Assembly (NCBI GenBank): GCA_016932435.1
Contig: JAFGCW010000090.1
Span: forward strand, 1 to 55,178
Length of the DNA: 55,178 bases
Source of the DNA: Dehalococcoidales bacterium
Lineage (GTDB): Bacteria > Chloroflexota > Dehalococcoidia > Dehalococcoidales > UBA2162
Direction of reading: 5' to 3'
A program made the position numbers and the translations under genes. Below the pieces are notes generated by a model. That model was not told where the DNA came from and searched no databases. It saw only the letters and a program-made list of their open reading frames with translations. Of this stretch, positions 1 to 6,202 are shown in pieces (the stretch's first letter is position 1; every line of letters begins with the position of its first letter).

Positions 1-70
1 CATGACCGGAACGGTGGCTCCGCAGGACTGGAACACTGGCTCACCCCCCACCGGAACTGCGGCTCCGCCG
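1..70. repeat. Tandem repeat of about 22 bp at the window edge
   Basis: Three imperfect copies of a GC-rich unit beginning GGAAC and containing GGCTC follow each other at about 3-26, 27-49 and 50-71 (unit lengths 22-23). The block is far richer in GC than the adjoining AT-rich sequence and lies inside the reading frame of the truncated gene at 1-350. The window ends inside it, so the total copy number is unknown. Confidence 0.6.
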
Positions 71-350
71 CACCGGAATATCCATTATCATCTATAACAA
101 TAGTTATATCCTTTACGGATGACTCTGGACCATATAATAAGTCGGATTTAGATTCGATTTCATTTTTTAATGGTCCATATCTTTGATATTGCGTTATTTG
201 CGCATGATAGGTGTTTCCCGGTTCCCAATCACCAAAATAATATCTAGTATCAGGAGTCTTATTCTGATTCGCGTGTGCGATTCCCATAGTAGAGAGACTC
301 GCAATTAGTAGTATCAAAGATGTAACAATCATTACCAATTTCTTTTTCAT
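1..350 (-). CDS. Secreted protein of unknown function, truncated by window edge
   Basis: An open frame starts at ATG 350 and stays open to base 1, so the 3' end is missing. The first 27 or so residues form a classical signal peptide: MKKK, then a hydrophobic stretch (LVMIVTSLILLIASLS) and an AHA cleavage site. The mature part is polar (NQNKTPDTRYYFGDWEPG). From about residue 95 the composition changes abruptly to GAAEPQFRWG-type residues where the frame enters the 22-bp tandem repeat. The start is supported by an AAGGAG ribosome site. I do not recognise the family. The OmpR-type regulator on the same strand just upstream and the TTAAGAA repeats in the gap suggest it is a regulated target; that is inference. 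Confidence 0.55.
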   Translation of the reverse strand, partial: MKKKLVMIVTSLILLIASLSTMGIAHANQNKTPDTRYYFGDWEPGNTYHAQITQYQRYGPLKNEIESKSDLLYGPESSVKDITIVIDDNGYSGAAEPQFRWGVSQCSSPAEPPFRS

Positions 351-377
351 TCCATATTCTCCTTTTTACTATATTAT

Positions 378-395
378 TCAATTGTGCTGTTTCAT
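378..395 (-). other. Five-codon mini-ORF with strong ribosome binding site
   Basis: Reading the minus strand, AGGAGG (404-409) is followed 8 nt later by ATG at 395, then AAA CAG CAC AAT and a stop TGA. It encodes only MKQHN and lies 28 nt upstream of the secreted-protein start at 350. The Shine-Dalgarno match is as good as those of real genes here. It could be a leader peptide, a remnant of a longer gene, or chance. Confidence 0.3.
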
Positions 396-457
396 AGGCA
401 CTACCTCCTCTGTTTTTTCACAATAAATTTCATCAGTGAGGTATGCTACCATGAAAA

Positions 458-495
458 TTCTTAAAAAGTTCTTAAAATTCGGAGTAAATTCTTAA
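458..495 (-). promoter_or_regulatory. TTAAGAA direct repeats, likely response-regulator site
   Basis: On the minus strand TTAAGAA occurs at 495-489, 475-469 and 464-458, and a degraded copy lies at 484-478. The copies fall on an 11-bp register (458/469 and 478/489), which is the spacing at which OmpR/PhoB-family winged-helix proteins bind tandem half-sites. The block sits between the regulator gene (556-1248) and the secreted-protein gene (ending at 350), so the latter is the likely target. Confidence 0.45.
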
Positions 496-555
496 ATTTT
501 TCTTTGAATTTCGGGCGGTTGTGTGAAAATCGAGGCTGGTCGCGAAAAAAGCTGA

Positions 556-1248
556 TCATGTATGTTTGAACACGTAACCCACTTTCGGAACGTTTATGAT
601 GTAGTGCGGCTTGCGGGGGTCCGACTCTATTTTTTGACGGAGATAACTGATATTCACATGCAGGTACTGTCGCTCTTCCTGGTATTCAGGTCCCCATATC
701 CTGCGCAGGAGGTGATTGTAGCTTAAGGTCTTCCCGGCATTGACCGTCAGTTCACGAAGGAGTTCATATTCCAGACGACTCAGCCTGACTTCCTTACCCT
801 TCACCGTTATCAGTCTCCTGTGATAGTCGATACGCAAGTCGTCGGAAGCGAAGTCGGCCATTTCGGGACGGAGTTCTTCGGAGCCAACCTTTCGGCGCAG
901 CGCTTTTACCTGGGCGAGTAATTCGTCCGCGTTGATCGGCATTTCTATGCAGATATTCGCGCCCGAATCCAGATATTCGATTTTTCTTTTTAACAGGTCT
1001 TCTCTGCCAATGACCATTACCGGTAGTTTCAGCGACCTGGAGATAAATTTGCACAGCCCGGACAGGTCATCTTCATCCATCGATGAATCCAGTATCACCA
1101 CGTCTGAAACTCTTTCCGACAGGACATCCAGCGCTTCGTCACGATCAGGTATGGTCTGAATAGTAATATTCTCTTTCTCAAGCGCCTTTTGGCACATCAA
1201 CGCAATGTCCGGGTCACGTGAAACGAGAATAATCCTGTTACTGTACAT
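556..1248 (-). CDS. OmpR/PhoB-family response regulator with degenerate receiver
   Basis: The protein has an N-terminal CheY-like receiver (about residues 3-120) and a C-terminal winged helix (about 135-228) ending in the typical YIINVPKVGYVF. It should bind DNA tandem repeats and control transcription. I chose ATG 1248 over an upstream in-frame start at 1272 because AGGAGG sits just before it. The acidic pocket (SRDPD) and a phospho-acceptor Asp (VVILDSS) are present, but the conserved Thr/Ser position reads GRED and the invariant Lys of the KP motif is replaced by Met (IEMPIN). The receiver may therefore not be switched by ordinary phosphorylation. No partner kinase is adjacent; orphan kinases lie near 42-46 kb. 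The family is certain, the stimulus unknown. Confidence 0.9.
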   Translation of the reverse strand: MYSNRIILVSRDPDIALMCQKALEKENITIQTIPDRDEALDVLSERVSDVVILDSSMDEDDLSGLCKFISRSLKLPVMVIGREDLLKRKIEYLDSGANICIEMPINADELLAQVKALRRKVGSEELRPEMADFASDDLRIDYHRRLITVKGKEVRLSRLEYELLRELTVNAGKTLSYNHLLRRIWGPEYQEERQYLHVNISYLRQKIESDPRKPHYIINVPKVGYVFKHT

Positions 1249-1306
1249 GTCCGCGCCTCCTCTATCAGGCACTTTTCTTACGGTGGTTGCAGGTCATCTT
1301 TCGATA

Positions 1307-1398
1307 TATTCATCCTCCGGCGGATTTTTTCTTAGTCGGGTTCATCCTTCGACGGGTTTCTAATGTTATGTTCATCCTTCGACAAGCTCAGGATGAAC
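1307..1398. repeat. Decayed REP-like repeats with one palindrome
   Basis: TTCATCCT(T/C)CG occurs at about 1307, 1341 and 1371. The last copy is a complete palindromic element at 1370-1398 with arms GTTCATCCT and AGGATGAAC around an 11-nt centre. It resembles the short palindromic elements scattered in many bacterial genomes. The rest of 1249-1780 shows no gene; an open frame from 1660 has no ribosome site and overlaps the RNA element downstream. Confidence 0.6.
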
Positions 1399-1703
1399 GG
1401 TGATTTAAGGCTCAAAGCCTGCTCCGTACTTGATACGAGGATAAGTGGTTTTTAAGGTTCAGAGGAGTGGTTTATAAAATATTCACCAATGAGTTTTATA
1501 GCACTGATGATTATGAACAGGTACGAATAACATGTCAATACTCTTTCAGTGAATAATAATGGTACTAAAGGGGAGGTCTGTACAAGTAGTATTCCTTAAC
1601 AATAAAGTACTTCTCATTTTCAGAAAGTCTCGATTTATCATTCATATGGGATTTTCGAAATGGAAGAAATGAGACTGAGAGAGGTTATAAAATCCTCCTT
1701 AAT

Positions 1704-1722
1704 CCCCCTTTTTCAAAGGGGG
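1704..1722. repeat. Perfect GC hairpin, possibly part of a dispersed repeat
   Basis: CCCCCTTT at 1704-1711 pairs perfectly with AAAGGGGG at 1715-1722 around a 3-nt loop. Flanking sequence (TCCTCCTTAAT before it) resembles the dispersed hairpin repeats found elsewhere in the window. It could equally be a weak terminator, but no gene ends just before it. Confidence 0.4.
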
Positions 1723-1780
1723 AAACTACGTATTCAGATGTTACTTAAGATATTGCGAACGCTGAACAGAATCCCTGTAT

Positions 1781-1809
1781 TTGACACTTCCCCATCGATA
1801 CTATACAAT
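1781..1809 (+). promoter_or_regulatory. Sigma70-type promoter of the structured RNA
   Basis: A consensus -35 box TTGACA (1781-1786) and a TACAAT -10 box (1804-1809) are separated by exactly 17 bp. Transcription would start near 1816, at the first base-paired segment of the RNA candidate that follows. Confidence 0.65.
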
Positions 1810-1815
1810 CAAAAT

Positions 1816-2008
1816 AACCTGATAAAGGCATATATCAACCGGAGGTTATCAGTGCCGAACTGGAAAGGTAAGACCGGTCATACGATAGGGACATTTCACA
1901 TGATGATGCCCTGGGCCTGGCGTGCCGCCAGTTCGGGGACCATGTAAACTCCAGTCCCGAACAGACAGAAAGCCAGGCCTGGAAGCGTGTTGTTTCCGGG
2001 CTTTTTTT
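1816..2008 (+). ncRNA. Structured RNA of about 190 nt upstream of the sulfur cassette
   Basis: The segment lies between a consensus promoter and a T7-tailed terminator and is full of perfect stems: ATAACCT 1814-1820 with 1843-1849; CCGAACTGG 1855-1863 with CCAGTTCGG 1928-1936; AGGGACAT 1887-1894 with ATGCCCT 1906-1912; GTTCGGGGAC 1931-1940 with GTCCCGAAC 1954-1962; GGCCTGGC 1914-1921 with GCCAGGCC 1972-1979. The 1931-1936 strand is shared by two exclusive stems, and 1977-1979 is shared by a stem and the terminator, as in a switching leader. It precedes a homocysteine-synthesis gene. I do not find the SAM-I, cobalamin, TPP or T-box core motifs. It is either a riboswitch/attenuator or an independent small RNA, since a second promoter-like sequence follows it. 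Confidence 0.5.
1977..2008 (+). terminator. Intrinsic terminator of the structured RNA
   Basis: GCCTGGAA (1977-1984) pairs with TTCCGGGC (1994-2001) with one G-U pair, around a 9-nt loop, and is followed directly by seven T residues. Its 5' arm overlaps the 3' arm of an upstream stem by three bases, which would allow regulated termination. Confidence 0.65.
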
Positions 2009-2021
2009 ATGCGAAAATCCA

Positions 2022-2050
2022 TTGACACTTCGAATACCGGACGCTACTAT
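2022..2050 (+). promoter_or_regulatory. Possible second promoter directly before the DUF39 gene
   Basis: TTGACA (2022-2027) and TACTAT (2045-2050) are 17 bp apart, just after the terminator. A start near 2057 would put +1 inside the GGAGG ribosome site of the next gene, giving an almost leaderless message. This is unusual, so the match may be chance. If real, the structured RNA is a separate transcript rather than a leader. Confidence 0.35.
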
Positions 2051-2065
2051 CAAACGGAGGTAAAA

Positions 2066-3283
2066 ATGGCGAAAACCATTGAAGAGATAAACGAGAAAAT
2101 AAAAACAGGTAAAGCGGTGGTGTTCACCGCCGAGGAAATAATTGATTACGCAAAGGAAAACGGGATAAAGAAATCGGCCCGTGACGTGGATGTGGTCACC
2201 ACCGGTACGTTCGGCGCGATGTGCTCGTCCAGCGCCTACCTTAATATCGGGCATTCGAGCCCCCGGATAAAACTCGGCGGCGGCAGGACCTACCTGAACG
2301 ATGTCCCCGCCTATACCGGAGTAGCGGCGGTCGACCTTATTATCGGCGCTACCGCCATGCCGGACGACGACCCGCGAAACAGGATTCACCCCGGCGAATT
2401 CAATTACGGCGGAGGACATGTCATCGAAGAACTGGTGGCGGGTAACGATATCAGGCTTTCGGCAACCGCCTACGGTACCGACTGCTATCCGCGCCGAAAG
2501 CTGGAGACCTGGATAAATATCAAAGACCTGAACGAAGCGGTCCTCTACAACCTGAGGAATGCCTACCAGAATTACAATGTCGCGGTGAACCTGTCCGATA
2601 AAACGATATATACCTACATGGGGATGTTGAAACCGAACCTCGGCAACGCAAATTACAGCACAGCCGGTCGGTTGTCTCCCCTGTTTAATGATCCTTATTA
2701 CAAGACGATAGGTATCGGCACGAGGATATTCCTCGGCGGCGGAACGGGCTATGTCGCCTGGCAGGGCACCCAGCACAATCCTGCGGTATCGCGTAATGAA
2801 AAAGGCATACCGAAAGGCGGCGCCGGAACCCTGGCACTGATCGGTGACCTAAAAGAAATGAGTCCGAGGTGGCTGGTGGGTACGAGTATGCTGGGATACG
2901 GGCCAACCCTCAGTGTCGGTGTCGGTATTCCTATACCTATACTTTCGGAAGAAATATTGGAGTATACAACTGTGGATGACGGTGATATAGTCGCCACCGT
3001 AATAGACTACTCATCGGCATATCCCCAGCGCAAACCCGATACCGTGGCAGAGGTAACCTACGGCGAATTAAGGAGCGGTCACGTGAGAATCCGGAATAAA
3101 AAGATTCCTACTGCATCGCTGTCCAGCTACCCCCGCGCTTTGGAGGTCGCCACCATACTCAAAGAATGGATACAGAAGAGCGAGTTCCTCCTGACATCGC
3201 CGGTAGCGCCGCTGCCGGGAGCGGATTCGGGACTTGATTTCAAACCACTCAACGAACGTCCTGTCGAGGAAGAAAATCGATAA
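2066..3283 (+). CDS. Homocysteine biosynthesis protein (HcyBio/DUF39, COG1900)
   Basis: The 405-residue protein matches the HcyBio/DUF39 family in length and in its glycine-rich core (GTFGAMCSSSA, FLGGGTGYVAWQGTQH, and a C-terminal SYPRALEVATILKEWI). In methanogens this family, with a NIL-domain ferredoxin, forms homocysteine from aspartate semialdehyde using a sulfur donor, replacing the usual acyl-homoserine route. A cysteine in GTFGAMCSS near residue 52 is a candidate for persulfide chemistry. ATG 2066 is chosen because GGAGG lies 5 nt before it and MAKTIEEINEKI is a typical family start. It leads the sulfur cassette; a perfect 13-bp stem-loop separates it from the ferredoxin gene. Family assignment is firm; the exact sulfur donor in bacteria is not settled. 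Confidence 0.88.
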   Translation: MAKTIEEINEKIKTGKAVVFTAEEIIDYAKENGIKKSARDVDVVTTGTFGAMCSSSAYLNIGHSSPRIKLGGGRTYLNDVPAYTGVAAVDLIIGATAMPDDDPRNRIHPGEFNYGGGHVIEELVAGNDIRLSATAYGTDCYPRRKLETWINIKDLNEAVLYNLRNAYQNYNVAVNLSDKTIYTYMGMLKPNLGNANYSTAGRLSPLFNDPYYKTIGIGTRIFLGGGTGYVAWQGTQHNPAVSRNEKGIPKGGAGTLALIGDLKEMSPRWLVGTSMLGYGPTLSVGVGIPIPILSEEILEYTTVDDGDIVATVIDYSSAYPQRKPDTVAEVTYGELRSGHVRIRNKKIPTASLSSYPRALEVATILKEWIQKSEFLLTSPVAPLPGADSGLDFKPLNERPVEEENR

Positions 3284-3290
3284 CCTTATC

Positions 3291-3323
3291 CCCGGGTTGA
3301 GTTATATTGTAACTCAACCCGGG
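3291..3323 (+). other. Perfect intercistronic stem-loop without T tract
   Basis: CCCGGGTTGAGTT (3291-3303) pairs perfectly with 3311-3323 over 13 bp around a 7-nt loop, between the DUF39 and ferredoxin genes. No T run follows on either strand, so it is more likely an mRNA processing or stability element, or a partial terminator that adjusts relative expression, than a full terminator. Confidence 0.6.
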
Positions 3324-3349
3324 CCTGGTAACCTGAAAGGGGTAGAAAA

Positions 3350-3760
3350 ATGGCAGCATCGAAACGAATAGTACTGCGGTTCCCGCGGCGGCTGGTGGAC
3401 AGGCCCATTGTCAGCCGCCTTGTACGGGACTATAACCTTGATTTTAATATTCTAAAGGCCTCGGTAACACCGGAGGAAGAAGGGCTCCTGATTCTTGAAA
3501 TGACAGGCAAACAGGATGACTATGACAAGGGTATCGAGTACCTGACGAAGGCGGGAGTAAAGATTCAGTCGCTGAGCCAGGACGTTACCAGGAACGAAGA
3601 AAGGTGCACTCACTGTGGCTCCTGCATTACCGTCTGCCCCGCCGGGGCGTTCGAACTGGAGAAGTCGACTCGAAAAGTATTATTCCTCGATAAAAAATGT
3701 ATCGCTTGCGGGATATGCATCAAGACCTGCCCTCCGCGAGCAATGGAACTGCATTTCTAG
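3350..3760 (+). CDS. NIL domain plus 2x[4Fe-4S] ferredoxin
   Basis: Residues 1-78 form a NIL domain (the small domain also seen at the C-terminus of the methionine transporter ATPase MetN). Residues 83-136 form a two-cluster ferredoxin with the motifs CTHCGSCITVC and CIACGICIKTC. Such fusions accompany DUF39 and are thought to deliver electrons for reductive sulfur insertion into homocysteine. The ribosome site is AAGGGG, 9 nt before ATG. The gene lies 66 bp after DUF39, separated only by the stem-loop, and 17 bp before the GNAT gene, so co-transcription is likely. The role is by homology to the methanogen pair; the sequence itself shows only the two domains. Confidence 0.88.
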   Translation: MAASKRIVLRFPRRLVDRPIVSRLVRDYNLDFNILKASVTPEEEGLLILEMTGKQDDYDKGIEYLTKAGVKIQSLSQDVTRNEERCTHCGSCITVCPAGAFELEKSTRKVLFLDKKCIACGICIKTCPPRAMELHF

Positions 3761-3777
3761 GCTGTATTGGAGTGGTT

Positions 3778-4314
3778 ATGCTTGAAACCGAACGTCTCAT
3801 AGTCCGACCGTTCCGCGAGGACGATTATTTAGCTCTTTTTGAATACCTTTCGATAGTAGAAACATACCGGTTCGAACCGGGCGACCCGATATCGCTGGAA
3901 GAAGCGAAAGAAATTGCACTGAAAAGATCAGATAGTGTGAACTGGTGGGCAGTCACCTTAAAGAATGATACCAAGTATAAACTTATCGGGCACATATCGC
4001 TTTTCCAGTCTGAACCGGAGGTTTTCAAGACATGGGAGATCGGTTATATATTCAACCCGGCTTTCCAGAACAAAGGTTACGCAACAGAAGCAGCCGGTGC
4101 TGTTATCAGATTCGTCTTTGAGAAACTGAACGCCCACAGAATAATCGCTCATTGCAGTCCAGAAAACATCCCATCGTGGAAGGTCCTTGAAAAATGCGGA
4201 ATGATTCGGGAAGGCCTGCAAAGGAAAAATGCGTTCTTTAAAACCGATGATAAGGGTAATCCACTATGGTTCGATTCATTTGATTACGCAATACTGGCTG
4301 ATGATGAAAGATGA
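3778..4314 (+). CDS. GNAT-family N-acetyltransferase (RimJ/RimL type)
   Basis: This 178-residue protein starts with the RimJ/RimL-type N-terminus (LETERLIVRPFREDDY) and carries the acetyl-CoA binding region WEIGYIFNPAFQNKGYATEA followed by NIPSWKVLEKCGM. Relatives acetylate ribosomal-protein N-termini or small amines. The frame extends upstream, but ATG 3778 is chosen because the earlier part overlaps the ferredoxin gene. Its stop overlaps the next start in an ATGA, so it is translationally coupled to the UPF0280 gene. Why an acetyltransferase sits inside a sulfur cassette is unknown. It may modify a pathway intermediate or simply have been inserted. Confidence 0.82.
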   Translation: MLETERLIVRPFREDDYLALFEYLSIVETYRFEPGDPISLEEAKEIALKRSDSVNWWAVTLKNDTKYKLIGHISLFQSEPEVFKTWEIGYIFNPAFQNKGYATEAAGAVIRFVFEKLNAHRIIAHCSPENIPSWKVLEKCGMIREGLQRKNAFFKTDDKGNPLWFDSFDYAILADDER

Positions 4315-5048
4315 ACAATTATTTGTATGAACCGAGAACCTATCGTAACCGGATCCATGATACGGACCTGGTGTCGTTCGGTGTAACTATCAAAGAGACC
4401 GACTTATATATACGCGCCCGGAAAAACCTGAGGAGTAAAGCGGAAAGGCTGGCAGAGAAATACCGCAGGATACTGGAGAGATATATAGAACGGTATCCTG
4501 ACTTCCTGACAACCCTTGAGCCATTTTCCCCCGGTGATAACGCGCCGATGATCGTGAAGGAGATGGTGGAAGCTGCCGTCGCGGCAGGTGTCGGACCGAT
4601 GGCTGCGGTAGCCGGGGCTATCGCCGAATGCGTCGGCAGAGAATTGCTTGAATACTCACCTGAAGTAATCGTGGAAAACGGTGGTGATATCTTTATGAAA
4701 AGTCTATCCCAAAGAACAGTCAGCATATACGCCGGTAAATCCCCTCTCAGTAATAAAATCGCGCTGGAGATAGCACCCGAAGATACGGCGGTCGGGATAT
4801 GTACCTCTTCAGGTACCGTCGGTCATTCACTGAGTTTCGGAAAAGCTGACGCGGTTGTCATCGTGTCTCCCTCTACTTCCCTTGCCGACGCAGTCGCTAC
4901 CGCCACCGGGAACCTGGTAAAAACCGAAGAAGATATTCAGATCGGACTGGACTTTTCGGAAAAAATCCCCGGTGTAAAAGGCGCATTGATAATCATTAAT
5001 GATAAAATGGGTGTACATGGGGACCTGAAACTCAGCCGGACGGACTGA
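4311..5048 (+). CDS. UPF0280 family protein (COG2122, ApbE-like fold)
   Basis: The 245-residue protein matches UPF0280 over its length: YEPRTYRN at the N-terminus, GPMAAVAGAIAECVGRELL near 100-118, VENGGDIFM near 125, and a C-terminal SLSFGKADAVVIVSPSTSLADAVATATGN. The fold resembles the flavin transferase ApbE. In methanogens COG2122 proteins co-occur with DUF39 and NIL-ferredoxin genes and have been tied genetically to sulfur assimilation into homocysteine. Here it starts inside the stop of the GNAT gene (ATGA) and ends 26 bp before the E1-like gene. The biochemical activity of the family is not known, so the pathway link rests on gene context. Confidence 0.85.
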   Translation: MNNYLYEPRTYRNRIHDTDLVSFGVTIKETDLYIRARKNLRSKAERLAEKYRRILERYIERYPDFLTTLEPFSPGDNAPMIVKEMVEAAVAAGVGPMAAVAGAIAECVGRELLEYSPEVIVENGGDIFMKSLSQRTVSIYAGKSPLSNKIALEIAPEDTAVGICTSSGTVGHSLSFGKADAVVIVSPSTSLADAVATATGNLVKTEEDIQIGLDFSEKIPGVKGALIIINDKMGVHGDLKLSRTD

Positions 5049-5074
5049 TACCTGTCCGGAAAGGGGTGCTCGGA

Positions 5075-5824
5075 ATGCTGAACAATAACGAACTGGAACG
5101 ATATGACCGCCAGATTATAATGAGGGGTTTCGGCGAAGAAGGCCAGGAAAAGCTCAAGCAGGCAAAGGCATTTATCGCCGGCTGCGGAGGATTGGGATCG
5201 CCTATCGCGATATACCTTGCCGAAGCCGGTATCGGTACGCTCAGGATTGTCGACCAGGATACGGTTGATACCAGCAACCTGAACCGGCAGATTCTTCACT
5301 GGGACGCCGACGTTAAAAAAGCGAAAGTTGAATCGGCAAACGCCAAACTCAGTAACATGAACTCAAATATTACGATAGAAGCTCTTAGGGAAACCATTGA
5401 CGAAAATAATGTATACCAATTGACCGAGGACTGCGATTTTATTATGGACGCCATGGACAACCTGGAGACGCGTTTTCTGCTCAACCAGGCGGCGATAAAG
5501 CACAATATACCGTATTTCCACGGAGCGGTACACGGTCTCGAAGGCAGGATATTGACGATAATTCCCGGTGAAACCGCCTGCATCAGGTGTATTTACCGGG
5601 GAGACATTCCCAGGGAAAAATTTCCCGTCCTTGGTGTAACCCCGGGAGTAGTAGGCTGCCTCCAGGCAACTGAAGCCATCAAGTATCTTACCGGGATAGG
5701 CAAGCTGTTGACCGACCGGCTTCTGGTGTATGACGGTCTCGGAATGAAATTTATGGAACTATCGGTTAAAAGGGATCCGGAATGCCCTCACTGTGGGCAC
5801 CTTCCGTTCAAACAGGAAGAATGA
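5075..5824 (+). CDS. HesA/MoeB/ThiF-family adenylyltransferase (E1-like)
   Basis: This E1-like enzyme activates the C-terminal glycine of a ubiquitin-like sulfur carrier as an acyl-adenylate. It shows RYDRQIIMRGFG at the start, the nucleotide loop GCGGLGSP near residue 35, the SNLNRQI segment near 68, the DAMDN magnesium site near 130, two CxxC zinc pairs (CIRC near 170 and CPHC near 240), and VGCLQATEAIKYLTG. ATG 5075 is preferred over GTG 5066 because AAGGGG lies 8 nt before it. Its stop overlaps the start of the sulfur-carrier gene in an ATGA. That coupling points to thiocarboxylate formation on the carrier. Thiamin or molybdopterin service is possible, but no such genes are adjacent. Confidence 0.9.
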   Translation: MLNNNELERYDRQIIMRGFGEEGQEKLKQAKAFIAGCGGLGSPIAIYLAEAGIGTLRIVDQDTVDTSNLNRQILHWDADVKKAKVESANAKLSNMNSNITIEALRETIDENNVYQLTEDCDFIMDAMDNLETRFLLNQAAIKHNIPYFHGAVHGLEGRILTIIPGETACIRCIYRGDIPREKFPVLGVTPGVVGCLQATEAIKYLTGIGKLLTDRLLVYDGLGMKFMELSVKRDPECPHCGHLPFKQEE

Positions 5825-6105
5825 GCGTTAAGATTGTAATACCTCCCGGTCTGCGGGTTTTTACCAATGATACAGGTGAAATCAAGGTTACCGGTAATAC
5901 GGTGGGTGAATGTCTGGAAAACCTGGCAGCACTGTTCCCGATGATCGGGAAGACCCTATTTTTCCAGAAAGGTGAACTATTCAATTTCGGACATCATAAA
6001 ATATCGATATACCTTAACGGTGAAGATGCCTATCCGGATGAACTGGTCAAACCGGTAAAAGACGGCGACACAATACATATCCTGTACTCGATCAGCGGCG
6101 GCTGA
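5821..6105 (+). CDS. MoaD/ThiS-family ubiquitin-like sulfur carrier protein
   Basis: The 94-residue beta-grasp protein ends in the diagnostic diglycine (YSISGG), which an E1-like partner converts to a thiocarboxylate that donates sulfur. ATG 5821 overlaps the E1 gene stop, giving a pair with fixed stoichiometry. In Wolinella a ThiS-like protein (HcyS) serves as sulfur donor for homocysteine. The neighbours here suggest a similar role, but with DUF39 and NIL-ferredoxin as the acceptor machinery. It is slightly longer than ThiS (66 residues) and close to MoaD/CysO size. The family is clear from the C-terminus and E1 coupling; the acceptor is inferred. Confidence 0.88.
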   Translation: MSVKIVIPPGLRVFTNDTGEIKVTGNTVGECLENLAALFPMIGKTLFFQKGELFNFGHHKISIYLNGEDAYPDELVKPVKDGDTIHILYSISGG

Positions 6106-6202
6106 AAGAACACTACATTGTGTAAGATATTACCTGGAATGTAAAAAGGATAAGAGGAGCTGTACCCTCTTTAAAATATACCAGACTTAGTAAGGAGAAT
6201 TG

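Noticed and set aside
1..71. CRISPR array at the left edge
   Set aside because: Units of about 22 bp follow each other without spacers and lie inside a reading frame; no cas gene is present.
1660..1947. Plus-strand open frame of 95 codons
   Set aside because: It has no ribosome site, an unlikely composition and overlaps the promoter and stems of the RNA element.
1816..2008. Known riboswitch classes (SAM-I, cobalamin, TPP, T-box) for the leader RNA
   Set aside because: The core consensus strings are not present; an AAGCCAGG-CCTGG segment is only superficially like the cobalamin box.
1835..2776. Long minus-strand frame opposite the DUF39 gene
   Set aside because: It is antisense to a clear family member, with no ribosome site and no recognisable motif.
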